A stretch of DNA of 51,413 nt, taken from Acidobacteriota bacterium (lineage in GTDB: Bacteria; Acidobacteriota; Terriglobia; Acidiferrales; UBA7541). Shown here piece by piece: positions 34,565 through 42,837 of this stretch (its first letter is position 1; each line of letters begins with the position of its first letter). Location of the stretch: NCBI GenBank assembly GCA_021788095.1, contig JAJYLB010000029.1, forward strand, positions 1 to 51,413. The letters are read 5' to 3'. The position numbers and the translations under genes are program-made. The notes below the pieces were generated by a model. It saw only the letters and a program-made list of their open reading frames with translations, was not told where the DNA came from and did not search any database.

Positions 34565-35185
34565 CTACACCCTGCCCAGCAGGTGCCCCATCTTGTCTCG
34601 CTTGACTCGCAAGTAGGCGCGGGAGAGCCGCGACGCGCGCGGCTGGCAGGGAACGCGCTCGACGATCTCGATTCCGCCGCGCTCGAGTTGGGACACCTTG
34701 TCGGGATTGTTCGAAAGCAAGCGGACGCGGCGCGCCCCGAACTTGCGCAAGACTCTCGCGGGAAAGCTGTAATCCCGCAGATCCGCTCCGAAACCCAATT
34801 CCCGATTCGCTTCCACCGTATCGAGTCCGTCGTCCTGCAACTGGTAGGCGCGGAGCTTGTTCATCAAGCCGATCCCGCGGCCCTCCTGCGGCAGATAGAG
34901 CAGCAGTCCCGACCGCGCGCGACCGATTTGCTCGAGTGACAACTCGAGCTGGGCGCGGCAGTCGCATCGCAGCGAACCCAGCACGTCGCCGGTAAGGCAC
35001 TGCGAGTGGATGCGAACCAGGGGAACGACCCGCTTGCCGATGGCCCCGTGCTGAAGCACGACGGCGCTCTCGCCCCTCGACTTGTCCTCGACGCCCAGCA
35101 CACGGAATCGTCCGTAGCGCGTGGGCAAGTCGGCTTGGGCTACCACCTGGAGGCCCGTCTTCCCGGTTTTTTTTCGCCGCGGCAT
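34565..35185 (-). CDS. ribA: GTP cyclohydrolase II
   Basis: A 206-residue enzyme that opens GTP at the start of riboflavin synthesis. The zinc cysteines are Cys63, Cys74 and Cys76 in HSQCLTGDVLGSLRCDCRAQL; the family usually has Glu where this has Gln62. The GTP-binding LLYLPQEGRGIGLMNKLRAY and the arginine finger region RDYSFPARVL are intact. It is the stand-alone form without a RibB half. ATG at 35185 follows the symmetric -10 element by 12 bases, so the message is nearly leaderless; an ATG at 35215 lies inside the divergent gene start. Confidence 0.92.
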   Translation of the reverse strand: MPRRKKTGKTGLQVVAQADLPTRYGRFRVLGVEDKSRGESAVVLQHGAIGKRVVPLVRIHSQCLTGDVLGSLRCDCRAQLELSLEQIGRARSGLLLYLPQEGRGIGLMNKLRAYQLQDDGLDTVEANRELGFGADLRDYSFPARVLRKFGARRVRLLSNNPDKVSQLERGGIEIVERVPCQPRASRLSRAYLRVKRDKMGHLLGRV

Positions 35186-35196
35186 CGCAAACTCGT

Positions 35197-35203
35197 TATT
35201 ATA
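35197..35203. promoter_or_regulatory. Symmetric bidirectional -10 element (TATTATA)
   Basis: The only AT-rich stretch between the divergent ribA and histidine kinase starts is GTTATTATAACC. Read on the minus strand it gives TATAAT (35203-35198) and on the plus strand TATAAC (35200-35205). The distances to the two start codons are about 12 and 8 bases, so both transcripts would be leaderless or nearly so. Confidence 0.55.
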
Positions 35204-35213
35204 ACCTCGGCGC

Positions 35214-36542
35214 ATGAGCCTCCCCTCCAACACGCAAAACCTCGTATTCACCCAAATGATGCGTGTCGCGGCCGCGGCTTCCCTGGCGGCGCTTCTCGCG
35301 CGTTTCGGCGTCTTTCGCCGCGCGCTCTTCGCCGAGCGGCGCAGCCCGCGCGAAAGCCTCGAGTTCATGTTCATGCTGGCCCTGCCCTTCGCCCTTGGGG
35401 TCGCGCTACGGCTCAAGGGCTACGAATTCGCGGATATGACCCTCGAAGGCTCGCTGCTGGTCGGGCTGATGGGCGGCCGGCTGGCGGGGCCGCTGGGCGG
35501 AGCGGTTCTCGCGCTCCCCGCTTATTTCCATCATGAGTGGCTGGCGGCGCCGGCGGCCGCGCTCGCGGGTCTGGTGGGCGGGCTGATTCGAGAGATGGTG
35601 CCGACCAATGAAGCGATTTGGGGTTTTGGCCCGTTCACCTTTCTCAGCGTTCCCCGGCGGCTCTGGCGGCTGATCGTCGCTCGCGAGCCGGCTTGGCAGT
35701 TGCTCCCCCTCGCCGCTTGCGTGCTGCTCGAGCTGGCCCGGCTGGCGCTGGGCGGCGCGATTCCCGCCTCGTGGTTCCACGTCGAGCCCGCGAGACCGTG
35801 GCTCGAGACGCTCGACGTCTTCGTGGCCATCTTCGCGGTTTCCCTCCCCATCAAGATCTGGAACAGCATCCGGTTGGAGATGAATCTCGAGGAGAATCAG
35901 CGACTGCTGCTCAAGGCGCGCATGGACGCCCTGGCCAGCCAGATCAATCCCCATTTCCTCTTCAACACCCTCAACACCGTCTCCTCGCTCGTGCGCTTCG
36001 ATCCCGACCAGGCGCGGGAAGTCGTGCTCAAACTCTCCAGCATCTTGCGTCGGCTCCTGCGCCAGCATGAAACCTTCGTCCCCCTGCGCGAAGAGCTGGC
36101 CTTCATCGACGACTACCTCGACATCGAAGTGGCGCGCTTCGGCCCCGATAAGCTCCAGTTCTTCCGCGAAGTCGAAAACGAAACGCTCGATTGCTTCGTT
36201 CCTAGCATGCTGCTCCAGCCCATTGTCGAAAATGCGATCAAGCACGGCCTCACCCCGAAACTGGAAGGCGGCCACATCCGCCTTCGTACGCGCCGCCGGG
36301 ATGGCCGGCTCGTCATCGAAGTCGAGGACAATGGCACGGGCATCCCCCTCCAACGCCATCCCAGCGTCTACAGCGGCGGGATCGGCTTCCGCAACGTGCG
36401 CGAGCGACTCCATCTCATCTATCGCAACGATTTCCAGCTTGAAATCGATTCGCAGCCGGGCGAAGGCACCCGCATTCGGATCGACATCCCGGAGCTGACT
36501 CCCGCGGTTCCCCAAAAGGAAAAGACGCTTACCGGCGATTAG
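35214..36542 (+). CDS. LytS/YesM-type sensor histidine kinase
   Basis: A 442-residue membrane histidine kinase. The N-terminal half has about six hydrophobic helices of the LytS-like 5TM type (for example LEGSLLVGLMGGRLAGPLGG). The His_kinase domain starts with QINPHFLFNTLN (phosphoacceptor His about 247), and the ATPase part shows ENAIKHGL, DNGTGIP and GGIGFRNVRERL. No LytTR response regulator is adjacent, so it is an orphan here. ATG at 35214 lies in GCATGAG directly after the shared -10 element. Confidence 0.92.
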   Translation: MSLPSNTQNLVFTQMMRVAAAASLAALLARFGVFRRALFAERRSPRESLEFMFMLALPFALGVALRLKGYEFADMTLEGSLLVGLMGGRLAGPLGGAVLALPAYFHHEWLAAPAAALAGLVGGLIREMVPTNEAIWGFGPFTFLSVPRRLWRLIVAREPAWQLLPLAACVLLELARLALGGAIPASWFHVEPARPWLETLDVFVAIFAVSLPIKIWNSIRLEMNLEENQRLLLKARMDALASQINPHFLFNTLNTVSSLVRFDPDQAREVVLKLSSILRRLLRQHETFVPLREELAFIDDYLDIEVARFGPDKLQFFREVENETLDCFVPSMLLQPIVENAIKHGLTPKLEGGHIRLRTRRRDGRLVIEVEDNGTGIPLQRHPSVYSGGIGFRNVRERLHLIYRNDFQLEIDSQPGEGTRIRIDIPELTPAVPQKEKTLTGD

Positions 36543-36794
36543 AAGCAATTTCAACACTTCCCGCCGGGTCCCTTCAGGGGCTAACAGGATGCTGCAAAAG
36601 GCCCCTGGGCACCGTCGTCCTGAGCGCAGCGAAGGATCCCCGACCCCAGTTTCCGGGGAGTTGACGGGATGCTTCGCTCCGCTCAGCATGACACCCTGGC
36701 CTTTTGCAGCATCCTGCTAAAGCCCCGGTTTTTGGCCGCTTTTATGGCACGGCTAAAGCCGTGCCCTCCAAGGACTGAAGTTTTGAAATAGCTT
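36542..36794. repeat. Three-level nested repeat: A contains B contains C
   Basis: Outer A ends are GAAGCAATTTCAACACTTCC and GAAGTTTTGAAATAGCTTC. The A hairpin arms GGGGCT (36577-36582) and AGCCCC (36721-36726) are separated by a B unit (36583-36719), ends ACAGGATGCTGCAAAAGG and CCTTTTGCAGCATCCTGCT. Inside B lies a C unit (about 36614-36692), ends GTCGTCCTGAGCGCAGCGA and CGCTCCGCTCAGCATGAC. Compare the empty A at 6891-7005. Confidence 0.9.
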
Positions 36795-37184
36795 CTGGGT
36801 TCCTGTAGACCGAATGGCGGAGCTCATTCGCCAGACTTGCCATGCGGAACGCGCCGCCCTTCGACTCCGCCGAGGGCCGTGAGCCTGTCGAACGGCGGCG
36901 GGCGAAGCATCTCGAAAATGCTCGGCGGAGGCGCGGCAGGCAGAGGCAGGCAGGGGACCCTTCGTCCGTCGCCGTTCGACCTGCGCGGAGCGCAGCCGAA
37001 CCGCGAACTCACGGCTCTCGGCGGAGTCGAAGGGCGGCGGACTCAGGGTGACGATGAATCCAGTTGGATGACCGGAGCGGCACCTCGATGCCGGCCTCCG
37101 CACTGGCGGATGAACCTGGCCGCAGGCGCGTCTTTGGCGCGAAGGTCACCCGGGAGCTAGCGGGAGCCGCAGGAAGCTGCCCGT
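36795..37184. other. Gap between nested repeat and hfq
   Basis: No gene is supported. It contains TTCGACTCCGCCGAGGGCC-type sequence near 36858 and again, inverted, near 37010-37035, plus CCTGTCGAACGGCGGCGGGC. These look like a further palindromic family of which only this copy is in the window. Confidence 0.35.
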
Positions 37185-37607
37185 TTATCGCCCGTTCGAC
37201 CCGTTGCCGGAACTGTGTTCCGAATCGTCGCTTTCGCCGCCGGCAGCCTCTTCCGTGGCCTTGAAGAGATACCTGATCGAGTGCTTGTAGATCATGAGGT
37301 TCGGGCTGCCGTACCGGGTTAGCTTGATGCAATCGCGGTCGTACCACTCGACCGTGCCGTTCAACTTCTCTCCATCCGTCAGCACCACGGTCATGGGCGT
37401 GCGGCTTTGCATCTGCTTGACGTAGTAGAAGCTCTCCGCATGAGTCTGCTCGGGTGGCGCGGGCTTCTTGCGGACGGGTTGCGAGGCCGGTGTCGCGGGT
37501 TGATTGCCGTACGATTCCTTGCTGTTATTCAGGGACGGACGGAAAAGCTTGCGGTTGCCTGTTCCTCCCCCCCTTGGGTAGTCGCCTCTAGGCTCGAAGC
37601 GAGACAC
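37185..37607 (-). CDS. hfq: Hfq-like RNA chaperone with extended N-terminus
   Basis: A 140-residue Sm-fold protein. The core (about 58-117) matches Hfq: an N-terminal helix, Sm1 TPMTVVLTDGEKLNGTVEWY, and Sm2 NLMIYKHSIRYL with the diagnostic YKH (107-109). Before it lie ~57 residues rich in Gly, Arg, Pro and Asn, and after it an acidic Ser/Gly tail. The RNA-contacting Gln of the proximal face is probably Gln65 or Gln67. GTG at 37607 is chosen for the GAGGGGGGAA just upstream. It follows holB by ten bases, so tmk, holB and hfq form one unit, unlike the usual miaA-hfq pairing. Confidence 0.88.
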   Translation of the reverse strand: MSRFEPRGDYPRGGGTGNRKLFRPSLNNSKESYGNQPATPASQPVRKKPAPPEQTHAESFYYVKQMQSRTPMTVVLTDGEKLNGTVEWYDRDCIKLTRYGSPNLMIYKHSIRYLFKATEEAAGGESDDSEHSSGNGSNGR

Positions 37608-37617
37608 GGTTCCCCCC

Positions 37618-38760
37618 TCATCTCCCAGACGCTCTCCGCGGGTGGGAACGAGGGGCAGCGCCCCCGAGTGCCCACGAACAAACCGCGGCGTCCAGGTTAA
37701 GTTGTCGGTTAAGGTTGCGTCGTAGGCCGGCTGCGAGCCGGTCCAGGGATTCCATCATCTGCCGCACCTGCGCGGGGCCTACTCTCCGCCCTAATTTTTC
37801 CAGCCGGCCCTGAAGGTCTGGATTGCGAGGTGTACGTCCTTGGAGTGCGAAACCGTGCTCCAAGAGGTCGGTAAGCACACTATAAAACATCTCCAGAATG
37901 TTTTCAAACCGTTCGTCTTCTCTCTTCGCCAAGCGCTCGCTGCCCGCGAGCAGCTCCGCCCACGATCCCCCTTCCGCTGCCCTTTCGATCAGCTCAACCA
38001 CCTCGCTCCGCAAGCGCCTCGATTCCTCCAGATCGATTCCGAGCGCCGCCCCCGGGCTTCCGCCCGATAATTGGGCGGCGAGACGCCGCTCCGGGGCGCC
38101 GAGATCGCCTCGCCGCTTCAGAAACTCTTCGATCGGCCCCGCCCCCACCGGCGCGAAGCGGAACGTGACGGCTCGAGAGCGGATGGTGTCTAGCAGGTCG
38201 TCCGGCCGGGGAGCGAGCAGGACGAAGGTGGCCGTCTCGGGCGGCTCTTCGAGGATCTTCAGGAATATATTGGCGTAGTCCCGGCGCATGGTTTCCGCGG
38301 ACTCCAGGATGAACACCCGCCTGCGGGCCACCGGCTTGAAGTAGGCGGCGCGCTGCGCGGCGCGTAGCTGCCCCATCCGAATCACCGGCCTCGCGGCGGG
38401 CTGCTTGCGCCGAACGGGATCCGGCACAAGCGCCCAAACGTCGGGATGCGTTTGGAGGATGAGAGGCACACGCTCGACGGTGGCGGCATCGGGGTTTTCG
38501 CCGCGTTCGGCGAGCCCTTGGTCGATGAGAGGAGCGGGATCGGCCAGTCGGCCGATGGCCTGGCAAGGCGCGCATTCCCCGCAAAAATCATCCTCGAACC
38601 GCTCGCAATTGGCCGCTTGTGCCAGCATCACCGCCAGGGTGTAGCGGCCGATCCCGCGCGGACCGGTAAAGAGCAGCGTGTGCGGCACGCGGCCGCGGCC
38701 GAGCATCCGCCGGAGCACCGTGACGATCGGCTGGTTCCCAAGGAACTTGTCGAACCCCAC
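37618..38760 (-). CDS. holB: DNA polymerase III subunit delta prime
   Basis: A 380-residue clamp-loader subunit. The AAA+ core starts FDKFLGNQPIV; the P-loop reads GPRGIGRYT (33-41), with Arg in place of the ATP-binding Lys, consistent with a non-hydrolysing subunit. Four cysteines (Cys52, 60, 63, 66) form the zinc module. YANIFLKILEEPP and the sensor segment LLDTIRSRAVTFRF are typical; the SRC motif reads SRA. GTG at 38760 lies three bases after the tmk stop. Confidence 0.9.
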   Translation of the reverse strand: MGFDKFLGNQPIVTVLRRMLGRGRVPHTLLFTGPRGIGRYTLAVMLAQAANCERFEDDFCGECAPCQAIGRLADPAPLIDQGLAERGENPDAATVERVPLILQTHPDVWALVPDPVRRKQPAARPVIRMGQLRAAQRAAYFKPVARRRVFILESAETMRRDYANIFLKILEEPPETATFVLLAPRPDDLLDTIRSRAVTFRFAPVGAGPIEEFLKRRGDLGAPERRLAAQLSGGSPGAALGIDLEESRRLRSEVVELIERAAEGGSWAELLAGSERLAKREDERFENILEMFYSVLTDLLEHGFALQGRTPRNPDLQGRLEKLGRRVGPAQVRQMMESLDRLAAGLRRNLNRQLNLDAAVCSWALGGAAPRSHPRRASGR

Positions 38761-38763
38761 GTC

Positions 38764-39444
38764 CTAGCTCCGCCCCAGGCCAAGCCGCGTTTCCAGCGTT
38801 TCGAGTATCTGCTGATGCACGGCTTCCGGCGGCCGCGGCTGATGCGTACTCGGATCGACGCTCTCGATGACCGCCCAGCACGGCCCGCGGGCCAGCTCCT
38901 CGTAGATGGCCGCCGCCGCTTCCAGGTGCCGCGCGTCGCTCTCGTGCAGGTCGCGAGTCAGCCGCGCGGCGCGCTCGGCGACTCTTCGCTCCGATTCGGC
39001 TACCGGCACGCGCAGGTAGAAGATCAAATCCTCACGCGGCAGCCCCAGGATCTCATATTCAAGCTGCCGCACCCACGCCAGGAACTCCTCGCGCTGCCCG
39101 GGCTCCGCCCGCGCGCCTTGATGCGCCAGATTCGAGGCGACGTAGCGGTCCACGACGACCAGCGGGCACGACCGCAGCGCCACTTCCATTTGCGTTTTGG
39201 CTTCGAGCCGGTCGCCCGCGTAGAGCAGGGCGGAGAGGCGCGGATTCACCTGGCTCAGAGGCCCGAATTCCCCGCGGAGATAGCGCGCGATCGACTGCCC
39301 GAAAAACGAGTCGTAACGGGGGAAACTGAAGTCCGCATGGGCGATCCCGCGCCGGTCGAGCGCGCGGCCGAGCAATTCCACCTGCGTGCGCTTACCGGCG
39401 CCGTCGATGCCCTCCAGGGCGATGAACTTTCCTCGCGCGTGCAT
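38764..39444 (-). CDS. tmk: Thymidylate kinase
   Basis: A 226-residue kinase making dTDP from dTMP. The P-loop is GIDGAGKRTQ (12-21), the DRY-type motif VVDRYVASNLAHQGA is intact, and the LID region carries arginines (ESERRVAERAARLTRD). The Arg after GK in the P-loop replaces the more usual Ser or Thr. ATG at 39444 begins the family core directly. First gene of the tmk-holB-hfq unit. Confidence 0.93.
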   Translation of the reverse strand: MHARGKFIALEGIDGAGKRTQVELLGRALDRRGIAHADFSFPRYDSFFGQSIARYLRGEFGPLSQVNPRLSALLYAGDRLEAKTQMEVALRSCPLVVVDRYVASNLAHQGARAEPGQREEFLAWVRQLEYEILGLPREDLIFYLRVPVAESERRVAERAARLTRDLHESDARHLEAAAAIYEELARGPCWAVIESVDPSTHQPRPPEAVHQQILETLETRLGLGRS

Positions 39445-39800
39445 GGGTGGCTCAGTGTAGCCCGCTCGCGCAGCGCGGAGCAAACACGGCGGGTGTCGCG
39501 GATCGGGAGACTCGGAGGGTGGGGATCTCGGGGCGTGGCGCTCTGGCCGGGCCCATCCTTGCGGGAAGAAACGCCGGAAGGATGGGGCGCCCAAACTACC
39601 CGCGGGATTTCGGGATCTGCTTGACTCTCGCGTGGATTCGCGGGCGAGCGCCCCCAGGTGGCAGGGCCGAAAGTCGCGATGGTACCGGGCTGCCAATCGA
39701 GTCGTGCACCTGCGTCGAAATCCCGAACGTTGTTTGGGTGCCCCACCCGCCGGTGTCGCGGGTGGGGCTCCGCCATGAGTCCGCATGCTAGAATTCGCGC
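39445..39800. repeat. Family F hairpins between divergent tmk and yggS
   Basis: CCCATCCTT... and GGAAGGATGGGG arms lie at 39551-39587, and GCCCCACCCGC (39740-39750) pairs perfectly with GCGGGTGGGGC (39758-39768). Outer F-type flanks GGGGCGCCCAAACTACCCGC and GTTGTTTGGGTGCCCC are inverted copies. The 130 bases between hairpins show no gene. Confidence 0.7.
39789..39794 (+). promoter_or_regulatory. -10 element of yggS, probably leaderless
   Basis: TAGAAT ends seven bases before the GTG start, so transcription should begin at or next to the start codon. No ribosome site is present. No good -35 is seen because the F hairpin occupies that place. Confidence 0.4.
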
Positions 39801-40520
39801 GTGACAGCCGATTCCAACTCCATCGCCGGCGCCGTGCGAGGCGTCCGGGAACGCATGGCCGCCGCGGCGAAACGCGCTGGCCGCGACGCGGCAGAGATAC
39901 AACTGGTGGCCGTCACGAAGACGGTTGCTCCCGAAGCCCTTCGCGCGGCCTACGAGGCGGGCGTGCGTCATTTCGGCGAAAACCGCGTTCAGGAGTGGGA
40001 AGCCAAAGCGCCCACGGTCGCCGGCCTCGAGGGCGTGGTCTGCCACATGATCGGCCACCTGCAGCGGAACAAGGCTCGGCGCGCCGTGGCGCTCTTTCAG
40101 CGAATCGATTCCCTCGATACACTCGCGCTCGCTCAGAAGCTGGAAGAATCCGCGGCCGAAGCCGGAGCTGTCGTGCCTGTCCTTATCGAAGTGCGTCTTT
40201 CCGCGGAGCCGGCGAAGAGCGGAATCGACCCGGAATCGCTCGACCGCTTGGGGGAATCACTCCTCGGCTGCGCTCATCTCGATTGGCAGGGCTTGATGAC
40301 GGTCCCGCCGTGGTCGGAAGATCCCGAACCCGCTCGGCCCTATTTCCGCCTGTTGCGGGAACTGAACGAGCGGCTCCGCGCCCGGCTCGGCCGGCCGTTT
40401 CCTGTGTTGTCGATGGGCATGACCCATGATTTCGAGGTGGCCATCGAGGAGGGCGCTACCGAGGTGCGTATCGGCACCGCGATTTTCGGCCGCCGCCCGA
40501 AGCCGCCCCAAGTGACCTAG
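39801..40520 (+). CDS. YggS-family pyridoxal phosphate homeostasis protein
   Basis: A 239-residue PLP-binding TIM-barrel protein. The PLP lysine is in LVAVTKT (Lys40), followed by HFGENRVQE, HMIGHLQRNK, the phosphate loop SMGMTHDFEVAI and RIGTAIFG. It buffers free PLP and is not known to catalyse a reaction. A DUF167 gene follows after eight bases, the same pairing as yggS-yggU clusters elsewhere. Confidence 0.93.
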   Translation: MTADSNSIAGAVRGVRERMAAAAKRAGRDAAEIQLVAVTKTVAPEALRAAYEAGVRHFGENRVQEWEAKAPTVAGLEGVVCHMIGHLQRNKARRAVALFQRIDSLDTLALAQKLEESAAEAGAVVPVLIEVRLSAEPAKSGIDPESLDRLGESLLGCAHLDWQGLMTVPPWSEDPEPARPYFRLLRELNERLRARLGRPFPVLSMGMTHDFEVAIEEGATEVRIGTAIFGRRPKPPQVT

Positions 40521-40528
40521 GTAGTCCT

Positions 40529-40867
40529 ATGCTCGATGCGGGCAAAGATAAGGGGCTTCCCCAGTCGCCATGGTTGCGCCTGGGGAGCACCGAAGGCAGC
40601 GTGTTGATTTGCGTCCGGGTGACGCCGCGGGCGAGCCGCGACGGCATCGATGGCGTGGTGGCCGACGCGCTGCGCGTCCGGCTCCAGGCCCCGCCGGTCG
40701 AAGGACGAGCCAACGCGGCGTTGTGCCGCCTGCTGGCCGAGCGATTGAACGTCCCGCAGTCGGCTGTTAGAATCGTCGCTGGCGAGCACAGCCGGCTGAA
40801 ACGCTTGGAAGTGCGCGGGGTGTCGCTCGAACGTGTTCTTCAGCTCGCCGCTGCCGGCCCGCGCTGA
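40529..40867 (+). CDS. DUF167 (YggU) family protein
   Basis: A 112-residue protein. The family core ICVRVTPRASRDGI, RLQAPPVEGRANAAL, VRIVAGEHSRLKRLEV is complete. Function is unknown; the fold binds neither an obvious cofactor nor metal. It follows yggS on the same strand. Confidence 0.9.
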   Translation: MLDAGKDKGLPQSPWLRLGSTEGSVLICVRVTPRASRDGIDGVVADALRVRLQAPPVEGRANAALCRLLAERLNVPQSAVRIVAGEHSRLKRLEVRGVSLERVLQLAAAGPR

Positions 40868-41025
40868 CGCCGACCCAACTCCTGCCGGGAGCCGGCCGCT
40901 CGGAATCGCGGGCCACGAACCCGTCGCGAGGCGGATTACGGCCCAGGCGGGTAAAGGGGGACCGGCACTTTCTGCCGGAGAAAGGTCCCCGGAGGGGCGC
41001 CCTTGGTGGCTGCTCCGCGACTACG

Positions 41026-42228
41026 ATGACCCAAATTCAGGAAATCCAAAAGCAACTGCGTTCTAGCCGAGTGGATGGCTGGCTTTTTTACGACATTCTG
41101 CATCGCGATCCGATCGCCTATAACGTTTTGGGGCTCGGCGAAGCCGCGCCCAAGCGCCGGTGGTATTACCTGGTGCCGGCCCGCGGCGTGCCCCGGAAGC
41201 TGGTGCACCGGATCGAGCCGGGAATGCTCGATCGCCTTCCCGGCGGCAAACAACTCTATTCCGCGCGCCAGGAACTCGAGCAGGGCCTCGGCCGTCTCCT
41301 CGCGGGCACGCGCAAAGTCGCCATGCAATATTCGCCTCTAAACGAGAATCCCTACGTCGGCACGATCGACGCCGGGACCATCGAGCTGGTCCGCAGCAAG
41401 CGCGTCAAGGTGGTCAGCTCGGCCGATTTGGTGCAACGATTCGAGGCCCGCTGGACGCCGGCGCAGCTCCGCTCCCACCTCGCCGCCGGCCGCGCCATCG
41501 ATCGCATCACCGCCGCCGCCTTCGACCGCGCGGGCGATTTCCTCCGTCGCGGCCGCCGCCTCACCGAATACGATCTCCAGCAGTGGATGTGGGAGAAGTT
41601 CGGCGAAGCGGGTATCACCGCCGACGGCGCGGCCATCGTCGCTACCGGACCCAACAGCGGCAATCCCCATTACGAGCCCACCCCGCGCCATTCCGCGGTG
41701 ATTCGCCCGGGCAACGTCCTGCTGTTGGACGTCTGGGGGAAAACGAAGGACCCGGCTGCCGTCTATTACGACATCACCTGGACCGGCTTTGGCGCCGACC
41801 ATATTCCGGCCTCCGTCAACCGCATCTTCCAGATCGTGCGCGAGGCGCGCGATTCCGCCGTCCGGTTCGTGAAGCAGTCCGTGGCCCAAGGCAAACAGAT
41901 TGAGGGCTGGCAAGTCGATCGCGCCTGCCGCTCCGTCATCGAGCGCGCCGGTTACGGCCGTTACTTCACCCACCGCACCGGCCACAACATCGGTCGCGAA
42001 GTCCATGGGAACGGCGCCAACATGGACAACCTCGAGATGCACGATACCCGCCGGGTGATGCCGGGCACCTGCTTCTCGGTCGAACCGGGAATCTATCGGG
42101 CCGAGTACGGAATCCGCAGCGAAGTGGATGTCTACGTGGGCGAGGGGCGCGCGCGCGTCACGGGCGCTATCCAAACCGAGATGATTCCCTTGCTTGCCCC
42201 GCGACCTCGAAAGGGCTCGTCCAGATGA
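41026..42228 (+). CDS. M24-family metallopeptidase (Xaa-Pro aminopeptidase type)
   Basis: A 400-residue protein with a creatinase-like N-terminal domain and a pita-bread catalytic domain. Metal ligands are visible: Asp in LLLDVWG, Asp in VYYDITWTG, His in THRTGHNIG, Glu in FSVEPGIY and Glu in RSEVDV. It probably removes N-terminal residues before proline. No signal peptide. Its stop overlaps the next start (ATGA). A hairpin-forming GGGGACC/GGTCCCC pair lies just upstream at about 40957-40991. Confidence 0.88.
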   Translation: MTQIQEIQKQLRSSRVDGWLFYDILHRDPIAYNVLGLGEAAPKRRWYYLVPARGVPRKLVHRIEPGMLDRLPGGKQLYSARQELEQGLGRLLAGTRKVAMQYSPLNENPYVGTIDAGTIELVRSKRVKVVSSADLVQRFEARWTPAQLRSHLAAGRAIDRITAAAFDRAGDFLRRGRRLTEYDLQQWMWEKFGEAGITADGAAIVATGPNSGNPHYEPTPRHSAVIRPGNVLLLDVWGKTKDPAAVYYDITWTGFGADHIPASVNRIFQIVREARDSAVRFVKQSVAQGKQIEGWQVDRACRSVIERAGYGRYFTHRTGHNIGREVHGNGANMDNLEMHDTRRVMPGTCFSVEPGIYRAEYGIRSEVDVYVGEGRARVTGAIQTEMIPLLAPRPRKGSSR

Positions 42229-42650
42229 GCCTGGGGCAGGGAACCGGCTTGGCGGAAACCCGCTCGCCCTCGCGGCAGCGGTCGCCGCTTGTGGCGCTGT
42301 CTTTTGCCCTGGCCGGCTGGGTTGTTCCCGGGCTGGGCCACGCCTTGGCCGGACGCCGCGCGCGCGGCCTGCTCATCTTCGTTTGTGTCGCCGCCCTGGT
42401 AGTCACCGGCTACCTCCAGCGGGGCTACGTCTTTTCCTCTCACTCCCAGGATGCCTTCGGCTTGCTGGGATTCCTGGCGGATATCGGCGCGGGCGCGTTT
42501 TATCTCCTCGCCAAGGTGATCGAGGTCGGCGGACCCGACATCGCGCGAGCCGCCGGCGATTACGGCACCCGCTTCATCGCCACCGGAGGCGTTCTGAACG
42601 TGCTCACCGCGTTCGATGCCTTCGCGGTGGCCCGGGGCGAGAGGGAATGA
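42225..42650 (+). CDS. Small membrane protein (DUF6677-like)
   Basis: A 141-residue protein with three or so hydrophobic stretches. It begins with a polar 20-residue lead, then ALSFALAGWVVPGLGHALAGRRARGLLIF, the GxGH-type segment I associate with acidobacterial DUF6677. It ends with LNVLTAFDAFAVARG. Its start overlaps the peptidase stop and its stop overlaps the next gene (ATGA at both ends), so three genes are translationally coupled. Function unknown. Confidence 0.75.
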   Translation: MSLGQGTGLAETRSPSRQRSPLVALSFALAGWVVPGLGHALAGRRARGLLIFVCVAALVVTGYLQRGYVFSSHSQDAFGLLGFLADIGAGAFYLLAKVIEVGGPDIARAAGDYGTRFIATGGVLNVLTAFDAFAVARGERE

Positions 42651-42817
42651 GCCACTTCGGGGATATGTCCTGGTTCGCCGCGCTGGTTTCCGTCGTGCTC
42701 GCGGTATTGAGCCGGCGCTCGGCCCTCGATCGGTTCAAGTATGCGGTCGTGGCTTTTCTCGCTTTCCTTTTCATCGCCATCGCCATCGGCTGGCTGATGT
42801 TGCCCTTTTCCCACTAG
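42647..42817 (+). CDS. Very small membrane protein
   Basis: A 56-residue protein starting MSHFGDMSWFAALVSV, with two helices (about 8-22 and 31-51) split by RRSALDRFKY. The start overlaps the upstream stop (ATGA), and AGGGA lies close, which supports expression. The next gene starts 20 bases on. Function unknown. Confidence 0.65.
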   Translation: MSHFGDMSWFAALVSVVLAVLSRRSALDRFKYAVVAFLAFLFIAIAIGWLMLPFSH

Positions 42818-42837
42818 TCGGCCGACGTGAGCCGCCC

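Noticed and set aside
38764..39786. Longer N-terminus for Tmk
   Set aside because: The extension before 39444 is translated family F repeat, has no homology, and the enzyme core begins at the chosen ATG.
40957..40991. Terminator after the DUF167 gene
   Set aside because: The GGGGACC/GGTCCCC stem has no T run and could equally be another palindromic repeat; not listed as a feature.
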